Shown here: in pieces, positions 29,481-42,192 of the stretch | How positions within the stretch are numbered: the first letter of the stretch is position 1 | How the letters are laid out: the number at the start of each line of letters is the position of its first letter | Source of the DNA: Glandiceps talaboti | Taxonomy: Eukaryota > Hemichordata > Enteropneusta > Spengelidae | DNA length: 64,000 nucleotides | NCBI RefSeq assembly: GCF_964340395.1 | Contig: NC_135551.1 | Span: 26,480,880-26,544,879 of the forward strand | Direction of reading: 5' to 3' | Made by a program: the position numbers and the translations under genes | Notes under the pieces: model-generated | What the model saw: the letters and a program-made list of their open reading frames with translations, nothing else | The model's database searches: none | Told to the model about the DNA's origin: nothing

Positions 29481-31723
29481 TGTGTATGTTTGTGTGTGTT
29501 TGTGCAGCTGCATAGTATCAGATCTTCTATCAAGATAACGGGGTTTGGTATTGCGTATATCTAGCATGCAATAGCCTGAAACTAATAAGTTGCTAATTGA
29601 ATTGTGTTTGTTTGTAAAGAGTGCCATCGGAGACAGAGCGTAGTCTATATTTGCTGAGAATAAATTCAGACACCACTATGAATAAGACCAAGCAAACTAT
29701 AAACAATATATTATTCCTCATTAGACGACTCTGGGTATAAAGAGAGTTTACACTGTACATAAATGTCACCTTATACATTATATAGATGGCTACATGTGGA
29801 AAATAGATAGGCCCAAACAATAATAAAGGGTAGTGATAAATATCGTAGTAGCTACATGTACCATATCAAATATATTAACATTGTAAATTGTGAAACTGAT
29901 AACTCTGTTATTATCTCACAGCCGTTATCTATCAAAATGCATCCATTTTCATAAACTGAACAGTGAAATTCCGAGTTTTAATGTTATTACGTTTTAGATA
30001 AACGTGGGAACTAATGACCAGATCAAATAGCATAGATAATTAAGTTATTCCGTCATTTTATTCGTCACTCACTAAAGACGCCATATGCAACCACGACATA
30101 AATACACAAAATCATAAAATAAGAAAAATACGATACACGGTACATTTCTGGAGCTTACAAATAGCGAAAAATGAAGCTAATCAGTGGCCAGACCCCATTC
30201 AGAGAGGTTACGGGTTAATTTGACTTGCAAAAACAATCGACTCCAAAAACAATATAATTCAATACATAATTCTAGCATTTATAGATAAAAATAACAACCA
30301 AACTGACATTTAATCTAAATATGTGTGACCTAAAGAAATTACTTTTATAACCGTATTCGATGGAGTTAAGAGAATCCAACTTGTGATTGATAAACGTCAT
30401 CAAAGGAATTACAATTCTTAAAGTCATTGAAGCCCAAAGGTGTTAGATTACTAGGATTTATTCTTAGAGTGTATTTACTTATTAAATAAGCGTGTGTGAT
30501 TATATAACTCACTTTTCTCTCCTTATTATTATTACACACTTCGTCATGTGCATCCATGCAGAGCTGATATACGCCAATGTAATAAGATATCTTGAAATGG
30601 AAATTCATCTATGTTAGTAAACCATAGTATTTAATTTGAACTTTTGTTCCAAACACAACTTGAAAATTTACCTCTTTGTCAATAGATTGACCCGCTATTT
30701 TATCTGAGGTACACGTGACCTAGCGGACACATGACCCTAATAAGATATTTATGCGAATTTATAAATCACGTCATTACTATCACGTTTTTAAATCACGTTT
30801 TTACTTTTGTACTCCATGATGAGATTACAATGAACAAGTATCTTTGACAAAGATAATGAATGTCAACAAACAAAGGCACCAAAATTGAGAGATAGCAATA
30901 TAGCATACATAAGTGAATATAATAGGCAATTATATAGGTAGGTAGGTAGGTAGGTGGGAAAGAACGAAGGAAGGATACAGGCGTCTTGTAACATTTCATT
31001 ATGAGATTCTAACATATATAGTTACAGACGTCTGCGATTCTAATTCTGTCTCGGCATTTGTCTGAATCTGGTTGACTTTTAAGTACGCTCTGCTAAGACT
31101 AGTTTAAGTTTGAGACACAAGAACTTGTTCAGTTTAAAGGGGACTTCTCCGGTAGGAGTTCAACTGAAGATACTCAAACTAACTGTCATTAAAAAACGTC
31201 TTTGTTCGATATGACCGATCTTGAGCTTTACTCTTGGCAATAGAAATTGCATGACGTCCACTGGGACTAATTTGTGTAATATTTAATACTCTCAGCCGAG
31301 GGAGACATAACATTCATAGTTCATCTGTGTGTTGTTAAAATATATTACGGAGTATTTTATAACTCATCTGACGCACCCTGTTCCTGATAATCCTTGTCTA
31401 AGAAGACGAGATTTTACGACATTGGTTTTTACTGAAAATTTATCAAATTCCAATCAACGTACATGTTATCTAATTTGGATCAGTTTGTCAAAATTGCAAA
31501 ATAGATCAGACTTTGCATTCATTGCTTATCTCTACAATTTCTATAACTCTAAGTAGACTTTGAGGAGATTGGAAAGCACGAGAGACAATTACCTATTATG
31601 TACTTTTTTATAAAGGGTTATAAAAGTTTATGGTGTAATTATTCTTGGGGTTACATAATGAAAGGCCATGATGACCTCAAAACACATACCACAGTAGACA
31701 AAGAGCTCGGTAGAACATAATAA
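29481..31723. other. noncoding interval
   Basis: No gene recognised. A (GGTA)5 tract lies at about 30934-30956. Confidence 0.45.
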
Positions 31724-32172
31724 ATGTATGTATGTATGTATGTATGTATGTATGTATGTATGTATGTATGTATGTATGTATGTGTGTGCATGCATGCATG
31801 CATGCATTCATGTATGTATGCATGCATGTATGTATGTATGTATGTATGTATGTATGTATGTATGTATGTATGTATGTATGTGTGTGTGTGCATGCATGCA
31901 TGCATGCATGCATGCATGCATGTATGTATGTATGTACGTACGTACGTACGTACGCGTGTGTGTGTATGTATGTATGTATGTATGTATGTAAGTATGTACG
32001 TACGTACGTACGTACGTACGTGTGTGTGTGTATGTATGTATGTATGTATGTATGTATGTATGTATGTATGTATGTGTCTACGTATGTATGTATGTATGTA
32101 TGTATGTATGTATGTATGTATGTATGTATGTATGTATGTATGTATGTATGTATGTATGTATGTGTCTACGTA
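31724..32172. repeat. compound (TATG)n/(CATG)n/(TACG)n array
   Basis: About 450 bp in which (TATG)n blocks alternate with (TG)n-(CATG)n blocks (31782-31806 and 31880-31922) and two (TACG)n-(TG)n blocks (31935-31962, 31996-32030), ending in a long (TATG)n. All frames are open on both strands without coding meaning. Confidence 0.96.
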
Positions 32173-34108
32173 TGAATTAAATGCTCAAAATAAATAACCT
32201 GGAACCGGCCTCCAATGCATACAAAGTCGTCAATAAAATACACACTTTTATCTGTTATGTTAACGATAGACACACATCGTATACAGCATACACTGTGCAA
32301 TTGGTATATTTCGTTTAAGTGGATAATTTGTGACAGGATGAAGTAATCTTACACTATGTCCATTGAAGAAATGTTTTTAGATAATAACTCGAAATGCAGA
32401 ACGTCACTTCAAAAGTCACTGCGGCTATCAAAGAGAAGCGGCTTGTTGGAAGATCACTTATGATATACTAACCTATTCGCAGACTTGTGCAATTATACGT
32501 CTCGTGGCAATATTTTTCCATTGCATTGCTTACCTTTAGTTCTGACTTCAAAACCTCTGTTAACCTTTTTCGTTATATTGAGAATATTGAGAAAGATATT
32601 GTAAACCTACAAAGCATTACTGTGTAGGCTGATGGACTGTAATCACAATCTAGCCAGGTGTCGTCAACGAATCGTATTTCATATATACATTTCATAACGT
32701 TTCATACAGCGTCTTATTACAGTTCGATTTTTCAGTACCGTAGTCAAACGGGAAAAGATTATAATTATACAACACTTGAGTGAACATTTACAGATATTCT
32801 GTCTCCGCGTTTAAGATTTACAGTAAAAATAATTGACCTAATAACTAACACCTACTGTACATTTATACAAGGTAATTATTTTTTAGAGACCAACGGTTTT
32901 CAAGTCAAGTACATGTTGACACAAATCCATTGTAGGTGACAAAATATATCAATAAAGTGAAAACTTGAATTGCCTAACTAACGTAATAGATTTCCCTAAT
33001 AACTGAATATACTATGGTCATATACTATAGGGCGGAATTCATCAACTACTTTACATTTGTCATCTCCCATAGTGACAACGAATTCAAAAGTTATTATTGA
33101 GAACACTGATAATCGAAATATAATAATATCTTTTAATATCAGGATGACATTTAGAATGAGAGATGGGATGATATAGAGTATTGTTCAACTTATGGAAATA
33201 ATTATTGTATATAATTGAGGTCATTTTTAATTCCCATTTGGTGGGTCCTTTATTCTAAAAAAAAAGAAGAAAGAAACATAAACGGAATATCATTAAATAT
33301 AAAAATGTTTAAATGGACATGGTCAGCAACTCCTGAATACTTTTCGTCATTTTTGTTTCTAAATCAAAGATTGCTTGGCTTGTATTTTACCATTAAGTAA
33401 CACTTGTCCCAAAACCAGCAGCCACTAGCAAAAACTTGTACCGTATAAAATGGTGTGATACTTTTAGTCTAATAAAATGACGTTAATTTTGCATATAGCA
33501 TGAGAATACAGTATCATGACAGTTAATACAGCGACAAGTTTGCTAGTGACTACTTACACAAGTGGCAGTGACGAGTAAAAATAAAACATAAGTAACATTT
33601 CATTTGGAAACAAAAGGACGAAAAATACCAGAATTGTGAACTCTCTTTTTCACAAGGATTAGTATATATACATATATATATATATATATATTCTTCTAGG
33701 CCAACTCAGCTCATGAAAAACAAACCATAAGTCCGCACTGATAATGATAACGTCTAGAAATATATACGCAAGCTTAGTCATTATCCTGGGGGGTAGGATT
33801 TTTTCCACTCGAATATCAACGACAGCAATCCTCGTAAAATCTTACTCGAGAGTGATTTCACATTAATAACACAAGATCCAGTCAAGATATACATCTAGAT
33901 TTATCAAGGACATCTTACATCGGCTAGATCAAAGTTTATTTCTGGCGCCAAGTGGCTATAAAGAATCTACAGATAAGCACTGCAAACGGATAAGATGTCT
34001 GTCAAAATGTTTTGTTGTTTACAAAGGCGACTGAAAACCTGTTGGTAAGTAATTTTTTGTGAAATGGCATCAATGATCATAATCATACAGGAATATGTGA
34101 AGCCTCCC

Positions 34109-34109
<1 letters not shown>
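32173..34109. other. noncoding interval with a short (TA)n
   Basis: No gene recognised. A (TA)n tract of about 28 bp is at 33664-33691. Confidence 0.45.
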
Positions 34110-34139
<30 letters not shown>

Positions 34140-34213
34140 TGTATGTATGTATGTATGTATGTATGTATGTATGTATGTATGTGTGTGTGTGCATGCATGC
34201 ATGCATGCATGTT

Positions 34214-34261
<48 letters not shown>
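34110..34261. repeat. (TATG)n-(TG)n-(CATG)n-(TA)n array
   Basis: About 70 bp of (TATG)n, a short (TG)n, five CATG units, then about 46 bp of (TA)n. Block order matches parts of the arrays at 25.2 and 31.7 kb. Confidence 0.96.
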
Positions 34262-34263
<2 letters not shown>

Positions 34264-35819
34264 TTTATAGGAGCCTGTTCTTGGCTAAATTCCCCGTGTT
34301 GTATGTCCGTGCAATTTGAGGAATGAATTGTTGATACACGATCTGTGATTAAAATATATACGTGGAGCAGAACAACGAATATTCTCTTTTTAGTTTAAGG
34401 ATGATAAAATATTGAATTTAACGAATTTCATATTTACATTACAAAGGACATTCGATACAATGCATTGTCAAGAACAAGACTAGTTCCTTCACCGATTTAC
34501 AATAGTGAGAATATAATTACAGGAAATTGTCCTACTTACATATGTTTATACTTTATGCAAGAAAAAAGTTATGACAAACAAACACTGTTTTATCAAGTGT
34601 AAATACCACCGGGTTGTGGGCTATATTCTGTATTTAGCATCCTCCTGTTATCTTGAAAAAGAATGCCAAATACTGTTTTCTGAAACAAAGTAGCAAGTTT
34701 TGTGACTAGTGGATTCCACATACATTTTTTTCTTAAATATTCAATAGTATAGTTTATTTTTGTAAAAATCGCTTAACTCCAGTATGGATACTGGTAATAC
34801 AGTACTGAGCTTAGGGACCTATTTCTAGATGAAGACCTCGATAACGTGTGTGGGTTACTGCATGCCTAATTCACACGGCTAGATGTACCTGTTGGCAGGT
34901 AATCTAGTCTGGTTTGTATTCGCAGTGATTTGAACACATTAAACAATTCATGTTCGACTCCAAAGAATGAAACATGGAAACATCAGTGAAATGTGTTTTT
35001 AATGTCACTAGAATGTATATATGAAACATTGTTGGATATTCAATAATCTCTGTAATAGGAGAAATGTTTGATTATCAATTCCAAAGATTATGTAATCAAA
35101 GCACGCACTGGTGGTTTCCTCTTCCTACTAACACCATGACAACCCTGATTATACAAAGAGATAAAATAGTCAACATTATACCTATGAAAGCCACCCGTCA
35201 ATATTTTATATCTGATAAGAGGGTACTAGGTATAAAAAACGTAATGTATGTGTACTTCACTGAATAAAATGATAACGTTTTCATTATTAACATTTTAGAG
35301 AGTTTGAAATTCGACTACAATGCGTCAAATAAAACTCAATATCGATATCAAGTTTTAGAAAAAAAAGATAATCTACCGATCTACTCTTCCACTTGCAAAC
35401 TCGTCACGTTGTCCTACCTGCACATGTACTCCAATCATGGAATTGAGCTTGACATATTGCTAATGACACAGAATAAAGAAATGTGTACATTTGCAGTATT
35501 TGAGGCAGTGGTTAACGCTACCACTATGTTTAGTCTGTGATCTTAATTTGTGCCTATGCAACACGTCCCGGATACAAACTAATCATAGTACATAATGCAA
35601 AGCAACTGCTTTCGTTCAAGGTGGGTATCACGAAAGTGATATATAGCGTACCATTAATACATATCAACGAAATGAAATATAAAATCGATTATGATCGGTA
35701 AGAATTTTTTAGCAAACATTATCGTAGTTAAGACGTGAATAAAGAACCATTTTTCGGTTGATTTAACAATGTAATGTTAAAGTGTGCACTTACATTACAG
35801 ATTTGTATGTACCCACGCC
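34262..35819. other. noncoding interval
   Basis: Two short plus-strand open frames (35064-35267, 35304-35540) have no recognisable domains. Nothing else supported. Confidence 0.4.
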
Positions 35820-35827
35820 TATATAAA
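35820..35827 (+). promoter_or_regulatory. candidate TATA box
   Basis: TATATAAA followed by AAG. A start near 35850 would fit, and two CACGTG E-boxes lie at 35847-35852 and about 35911-35916. Supported only by motif and by the splice signals downstream. Confidence 0.3.
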
Positions 35828-35849
35828 AAGCACTTGTATTGATGTACAC

Positions 35850-35986
35850 GTGTGTTGACGTAGACCTTCCTGAGGAAAATACCTATTCAGATGAGTCATA
35901 CAAGGAAACACGTGCATCGACTTCAGTTGTCAAATGACGAAAAGTTGTGATTATCCATTCACATACATGGCTTTCCTCTAGACGAG
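35850..35986 (+). other. candidate noncoding first exon
   Basis: From the predicted start to a consensus 5' splice site GAG|GTAAGTG at 35986/35987. It contains no long open frame. The predicted intron 35987-36893 (907 nt) ends in TATTCTTCTTAG. A gene-model inference, not a recognised gene. Confidence 0.2.
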
Positions 35987-36893
35987 GTAAGTGCAATTTG
36001 CCCTGTCGTTATATTGCAGACAGTGACTTTGATTGATCTTAGCCCTCGGCCAGGCAACGAGGTCAACGTTGACTGATAACATCCGCGTCTAAAGCATGTA
36101 TATGTTCGTGCATCTCTATCCATATTTATCATTTATTCAATGTGCTTGTTGAAAGACTTACATTAGACAGGAAAAGTCTCCATTGAAGACACATCCCCTA
36201 GTTCACATTCACTTGAAGATACTTTGTGGATTTTTATAAGTCACAAATTAACCTCTAAATACTCCAAAATAAGACACTAACTTGTAAACTGTGATAATTT
36301 AATATGCCCAGTATGTCATCTCTGTTTCATGTCAAAATGAAAACCGACTATACGTGTCATGGGAAGACATGCGCAAAAATACCTGTTACCTAATACTAGC
36401 TCATCAAAGTGTCCCAATACAAGTTCTCTAGGCGCCACAAGACCATTGTGTCAAGATAACGAGTTCGATAGTAGTGGCATCACTATACATACCAATCTTG
36501 TATATTTCCAATATCATTGATAGTGTCGATAGTTTTATGAAAATAATGAAGTGAAAGTCTAGTGATTTACATATCAGCTGTAGTTACCATTTACATGGTA
36601 CCATTTATTAAACTGATCACACTTGCATACTATTTACAAACAAGAACGGTCATGTCCGAAGCATGAATTCCAAAAACAAATGGACCGTATGCATTTTGCT
36701 GTACTACTCATTATAATTGTCAGGGATGACAGAACATACATTTCCGATATTCGTGACTTTCCATTTTATGTCTTATGATTAATTAGATTTAAGCTAGGTT
36801 TTGATGAGTGACGGAAAGTCACAGTACACTCGCAGCTGCCCTCAATTAATACTCAGAACAATGTTTGCATTTCGCAAATAGTATTCTTCTTAG

Positions 36894-37103
36894 ATGACAA
36901 CATTAAAGACCGTTAATTTAAAAAATGAGGAACTATATGGCAGTTGGAAGAACATGGCTGGATCAAATAGTTTAGGTACCGTGCATATTTTTCATATTCT
37001 GTGGCTGAAATTAAGGCAACGACACTCTTTTGTTATTCATTTATGGTGTTTGGTAATTTTATCATCCAATCAATTGACTATAATAGAAGTTATAGATTTA
37101 TAA
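36894..37103 (+). CDS. hypothetical 69-residue protein, speculative second exon
   Basis: The ATG is the first codon after a pyrimidine-rich AG (TATTCTTCTTAG, AG at 36892-36893). The frame runs 69 codons to TAA, and an ATTAAA polyadenylation variant follows 8 bp later (37111-37116). With the upstream TATA-like box and 5' splice site this makes a coherent two-exon model. The product starts with a polar stretch (LKNEELYGSWKNMAG) and becomes hydrophobic after residue 30, but it matches no family that I know and has no clear signal peptide. Chance co-occurrence of short signals in AT-rich DNA is the main alternative. Confidence 0.2.
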   Translation: MTTLKTVNLKNEELYGSWKNMAGSNSLGTVHIFHILWLKLRQRHSFVIHLWCLVILSSNQLTIIEVIDL

Positions 37104-38467
<1,364 letters not shown>

Positions 38468-38537
38468 AAAGGCGTCTCTATGGACAGAACAGTGCCGAAT
38501 GTAATATTAGTAGCAGAGCGTAATATACTTAATTGTA

Positions 38538-38637
38538 GGAATTAGGAGTTCTTAAGCCATAACTCGGAGTATCAAGCTTCGATTTAGCCATCTCATGATG
38601 GTGAAACTCTGAGTTATTGCTTAAGACCTCCTAATCC
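38538..38637. repeat. small foldback element beside (TA)n
   Basis: The arms 38538-38574 and 38602-38637 are imperfect reverse complements (about 30 of 36), with matched landmarks TTAGGAG, CTTAAGC and ATAACTC. A short loop contains CCATCTCATGATGG, itself partly palindromic. MITE-like, with no coding capacity. A (TG)n tract follows at 38647-38680. Confidence 0.75.
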
Positions 38638-38680
38638 TGGTAGTAAGTGTGTGTGTGTATGTATGTGTGTGTGTCTGTGT

Positions 38681-39363
38681 ATATTGTTTCATTGAATATT
38701 ATTTGATAATGATTACATGAATAAAATGCAGCATTTTGGTAAGATTTGTGTCATGACAAGACAATGGAACTTACAGACGACATTTTCTTTCGATTCAAAT
38801 GGTTTCCATTGTATACATGGCTTATCTCTCATAGAAAAATGAAATCATGTTCTAAACGAATTTGAAGCTGAAAATGATATCATGGCATGTCAGGTTATAA
38901 ATTGTGTTGTTCAAATGCAAAATGATGTAGTGAAGCATGCATAGTTTCCTTAATTGATTCTGAAAGCGTGACACTTCTAATGAATGGCCATGACCATGTT
39001 TATCTAAAATGTACGAACAACTCAAGTGGAAAACTGTATGGTTACCAAATGTTTCTTGCTATTTATATAGCTGTCTTCCAACGTCCTGTATGCATGAAGG
39101 TCAAAAGAACATGCTTAAACAGCGTTACTAGTTTCGTATACACATAATACTCTACGAAAATTTTAAGTAAGATTTGTAAGTTTTACATAATTAGCTTAAA
39201 ACTGTATTGAGGTAATATTTAATCAAGTGGCGGGGCAAGACGTCTCATTATCTCTGTTAGAGCTATTTGTCATGTCCTTCACTATTGTAACTTTAGTGTC
39301 TGTAAGTGTACGGTTTTATTATTCATAACTTAGGGAAAACAAAATATTCATAAATTAGGGAAA
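38681..39363. other. noncoding interval
   Basis: No gene recognised. Confidence 0.45.
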
Positions 39364-39417
39364 ACAATACAATACAATACAATACAATACAATACAATAC
39401 AATACAATACAATACAA
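39364..39417. repeat. (ACAAT)n pentanucleotide repeat
   Basis: About ten perfect ACAAT/AATAC units. Confidence 0.96.
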
Positions 39418-39859
39418 AAGCCTACATTACCTCATTTGCCCATTACCGCATCAGATCTAAGCTTTTCCACCTCTATCGTCGACGTCTCTATCGTGTTTGT
39501 CCTGGAAGTAAGGGAAGTACAGAGTTTCACAAGAAATAATGAACATCATTACATATGTACCACTGTGTATGTTGATGTACAGTCAGAATTACAACCGGTA
39601 TTTTCACTGTTGGCTATGCAAATGAGATAAATTGAGATAAAATGGATTGTAAAGCAAAAAATGAAAATAAGCAAATAAATGTATTTGTTTTTAAGCACAT
39701 ACGCGTCTTTCCTGTTGTTACACACTTTTTGAACAATTTTTTGTTGGTTCATAAAGTTTTTCACTATTTTTCGCGACCACCGCAAGTTTTGAAGTATCAA
39801 ATGACTATGCAAATTAGTTAGGTATTTTCACTGCAAACAAGTAAATTCACTACAAACTA

Positions 39860-39923
39860 GTGATTCGGTTTATTCTGCTCGCTATCGCTCGTGATAATAC
39901 GGTGGCAGAATAAACTGAATCAC
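39860..39923. repeat. hairpin element, 19-bp arms
   Basis: GTGATTCGGTTTATTCTGC at 39860-39878 pairs with GCAGAATAAACTGAATCAC at 39905-39923 with one mismatch around a 26-nt loop. Probably a short foldback or MITE end. Confidence 0.7.
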
Positions 39924-42065
39924 TCGTAAAAATAACTTCTGTATGCCCCACCATCTATTGTGAGGGTGTGGGGTTCTGTCATAATATGTACTGGCCATTG
40001 AAATGTTAGACATGCACATTCAGCACACTTTGCATATTACCGCTAGAAACCTTCGGAGTCATTTGACAGTGGCCGGGACCATGTTAATTTCCTACGTTCA
40101 CCACAACCCCTCTATCGCAGATGGCCTGTGTTTTCCTTCGTTGAACCAAACGTTGTGGTTTGAATATACTTGGCGCCATCTCCAACGATTCCGTCTTATC
40201 AAGATAGCCACCAGAATCACTGCTATTAATCAAGATCTCAATTTCAAAAACTAATCAGATTTTTCCGATTGATTATTATTTTTAAGGTCTGATTAGTAAT
40301 ATTTAGATCAGATCTAGGGTAATAGTGGAAATATGAGTATTTGAATAAATTAAGGAATTCGCAACGTCAATGAACAGTTCAGCTATAGTACGATATAAAT
40401 ATGCTAACATTAAAATGGCGTTGCGCGCGGCTACTTCTAACATCAGAATAGCAATTTACAATGCATAACGTACTCCAGATTTATGTAATGGAAGTTATTT
40501 GGTTTTCGTTTCTTGTAATTTCATTCAAGAACAGGGTATCAATAAAGAAAATTAAATTCAAATACAGGAAATAAAAATTTCGATATTTAGAGGGCAATTT
40601 GAAAAAAAAGTGACTTTTATCTTATGTATGTTGTGCATATTGACTCAATGATAAAATGAAGAGTAATGTTGTTTCAATTCAGTGCAATATGTCCCTTTTC
40701 CAACTTTAATTGAATTGTCAGTTTACCAGATTAAAAAAAGGAACTGTATATGTTTATCAAACAAAGCGATAATTGGGATGATGGACTGGGCCTACTGAAG
40801 CAGCTCTGCGAAGCCTGAGCGAAACGTCCTGGCCAGAAACACTTAACTGCTTAGTCTATATGTTCAAATGAAACTGCTTATAGTGCATTTATCTAAGAAA
40901 GATAACAAATAAGGATCAATGATATGTAGTAATGGGTTGGTCAGAACTAGTCTTTTCTGTTTTGCTACAATCTTCGCTGAATGTTGTTTTAAAATTTAAC
41001 AAGACGTACCGGCTAAGACTTGGGTTTGTAAGTTGTCGTTTAATATGGAAACAATTTCTCTAGCCTTCACCATTACAGATTTTTAACATTGTTAATAAGC
41101 ATATTAAATTTGAACGGCATACATTAGTGGGAGATATTGTCGTTTTCTATGAAAGTAGTATTTGTCCCATGTGTGGCGTTCTCTTCTTGTAACTTAGGAA
41201 ACCGTAACGGTTATAAACGCAAATGTCGTGACAACACAAACGTGATGTCAGAACCTTGTCGAGAAATGGCCTATCGAATGAGTTACCGCTTGTACTTTAA
41301 GTACGAATACATACGCGACTTATTTACGTTTCCTATTCTTAATTTTAAAATCACTTGTGTTGGCTTTCACAACACTCTAAAACTCTCCAAATGAGCATTT
41401 AAAGTGCATTCCAGTATAGACAGTAATGGTTTTAAACCATTCAACACTGTCAAAAAAGACGGTGTTCGCAGAATCCTATCCATCCCCTGAACACATGTGT
41501 CTGCTCGCGATCACTTATATGAAGACATTCATCATTGAACACAAGTTCATCGCCCGCAAAGTGGACTGAAACACAAATGAGTAAATGTTGTTGAGAACCA
41601 AGGCAGAAGGAAATGATGCATCATTTTCTCAAGTCTCATCCATCACGGTCAGTGGTTACCACTGTATTTGACATCGTATTTACGTTAAAGTCTGAGCCCT
41701 GACAAAATGACAAACGCTTTCAAAATGTCAATGTTTCTTGACAATAACAGATCAATTACTGTCACCGAATGTTTACCTTCGTGACATCCAATGGCGCTCT
41801 TCTATAAACTTCTAAAAAAAAAAGTTCCAGGGTGTGCGTTGAAATTGAATAGCCAGAAGTGACCTTGATACGGCAGGAAGCGCTGTCTTCATTTCCGTGT
41901 AATAAGTTTCAGTCCGTCAAAATCTGGACGGGTTTAACATTACAGGAGTTAACGGTTCTTATAATGTACTGTTGAGTATTCCTACATTCCCCTTTTTTTC
42001 TGTTATGTTCTCATCGTATTTGGCAAAGTATAAAAATTGTTATTACACCTCAACGTTCTCACACA
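39924..42065. other. noncoding interval
   Basis: Includes two open frames of about 83-85 codons on the plus strand (40003-40254, 41137-41394) without recognisable domains, and the hammerhead-like motif listed separately. No supported gene. Confidence 0.4.
40787..40835 (+). other. hammerhead-ribozyme-like core, probably degenerate
   Basis: CTGAAG at 40795-40800 is followed by CA, then a 4-bp stem GCTC (40803-40806)/GAGC (40817-40820) with a 10-nt loop, then GAAAC at 40821-40825 and GTC at 40826-40828. The outer segments TGGGCC (40787-40792) and GGCCA (40831-40835) can pair with one bulged G. The hammerhead core is CUGANGA-stem II-GAAA with a cleavage triplet such as GUC. Here the GA step reads GCA and the outer stem is offset, so catalysis is doubtful. 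Such motifs occur in Penelope-like retroelements and retrozymes of animals, and this could be a remnant. Confidence 0.2.
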
Positions 42066-42192
42066 AGCTGTTATTGGTCAGAATAGATTCACATGATCTT
42101 CTAAAATTTATAAATAGACTGTTGCGCATGCCCGCGCGGTGATATTGCCCGCCTGTGCAGAGACTATTACCCTGCACTATTGCCCAAGGCAG
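42066..42192 (+). repeat. dispersed repeat, copy C
   Basis: AGCTGTTATTGGTCAGAAT begins a block containing ATAAATAGA, CCGCGCGG and GAGACTATTACCC that recurs, shortened, at 53315-53400. No coding capacity. A block at about 42333-42358 (GCTCGGGCAATATTACAATT) is similar, in inverted orientation, to sequence after copy D, so the full element may be larger. Confidence 0.6.

Noticed and set aside
39945-40254. 83-codon frame at 40003-40254 as a gene
   Set aside because: No recognisable domain, start context or splice signals. Similar lengths occur by chance in this window.
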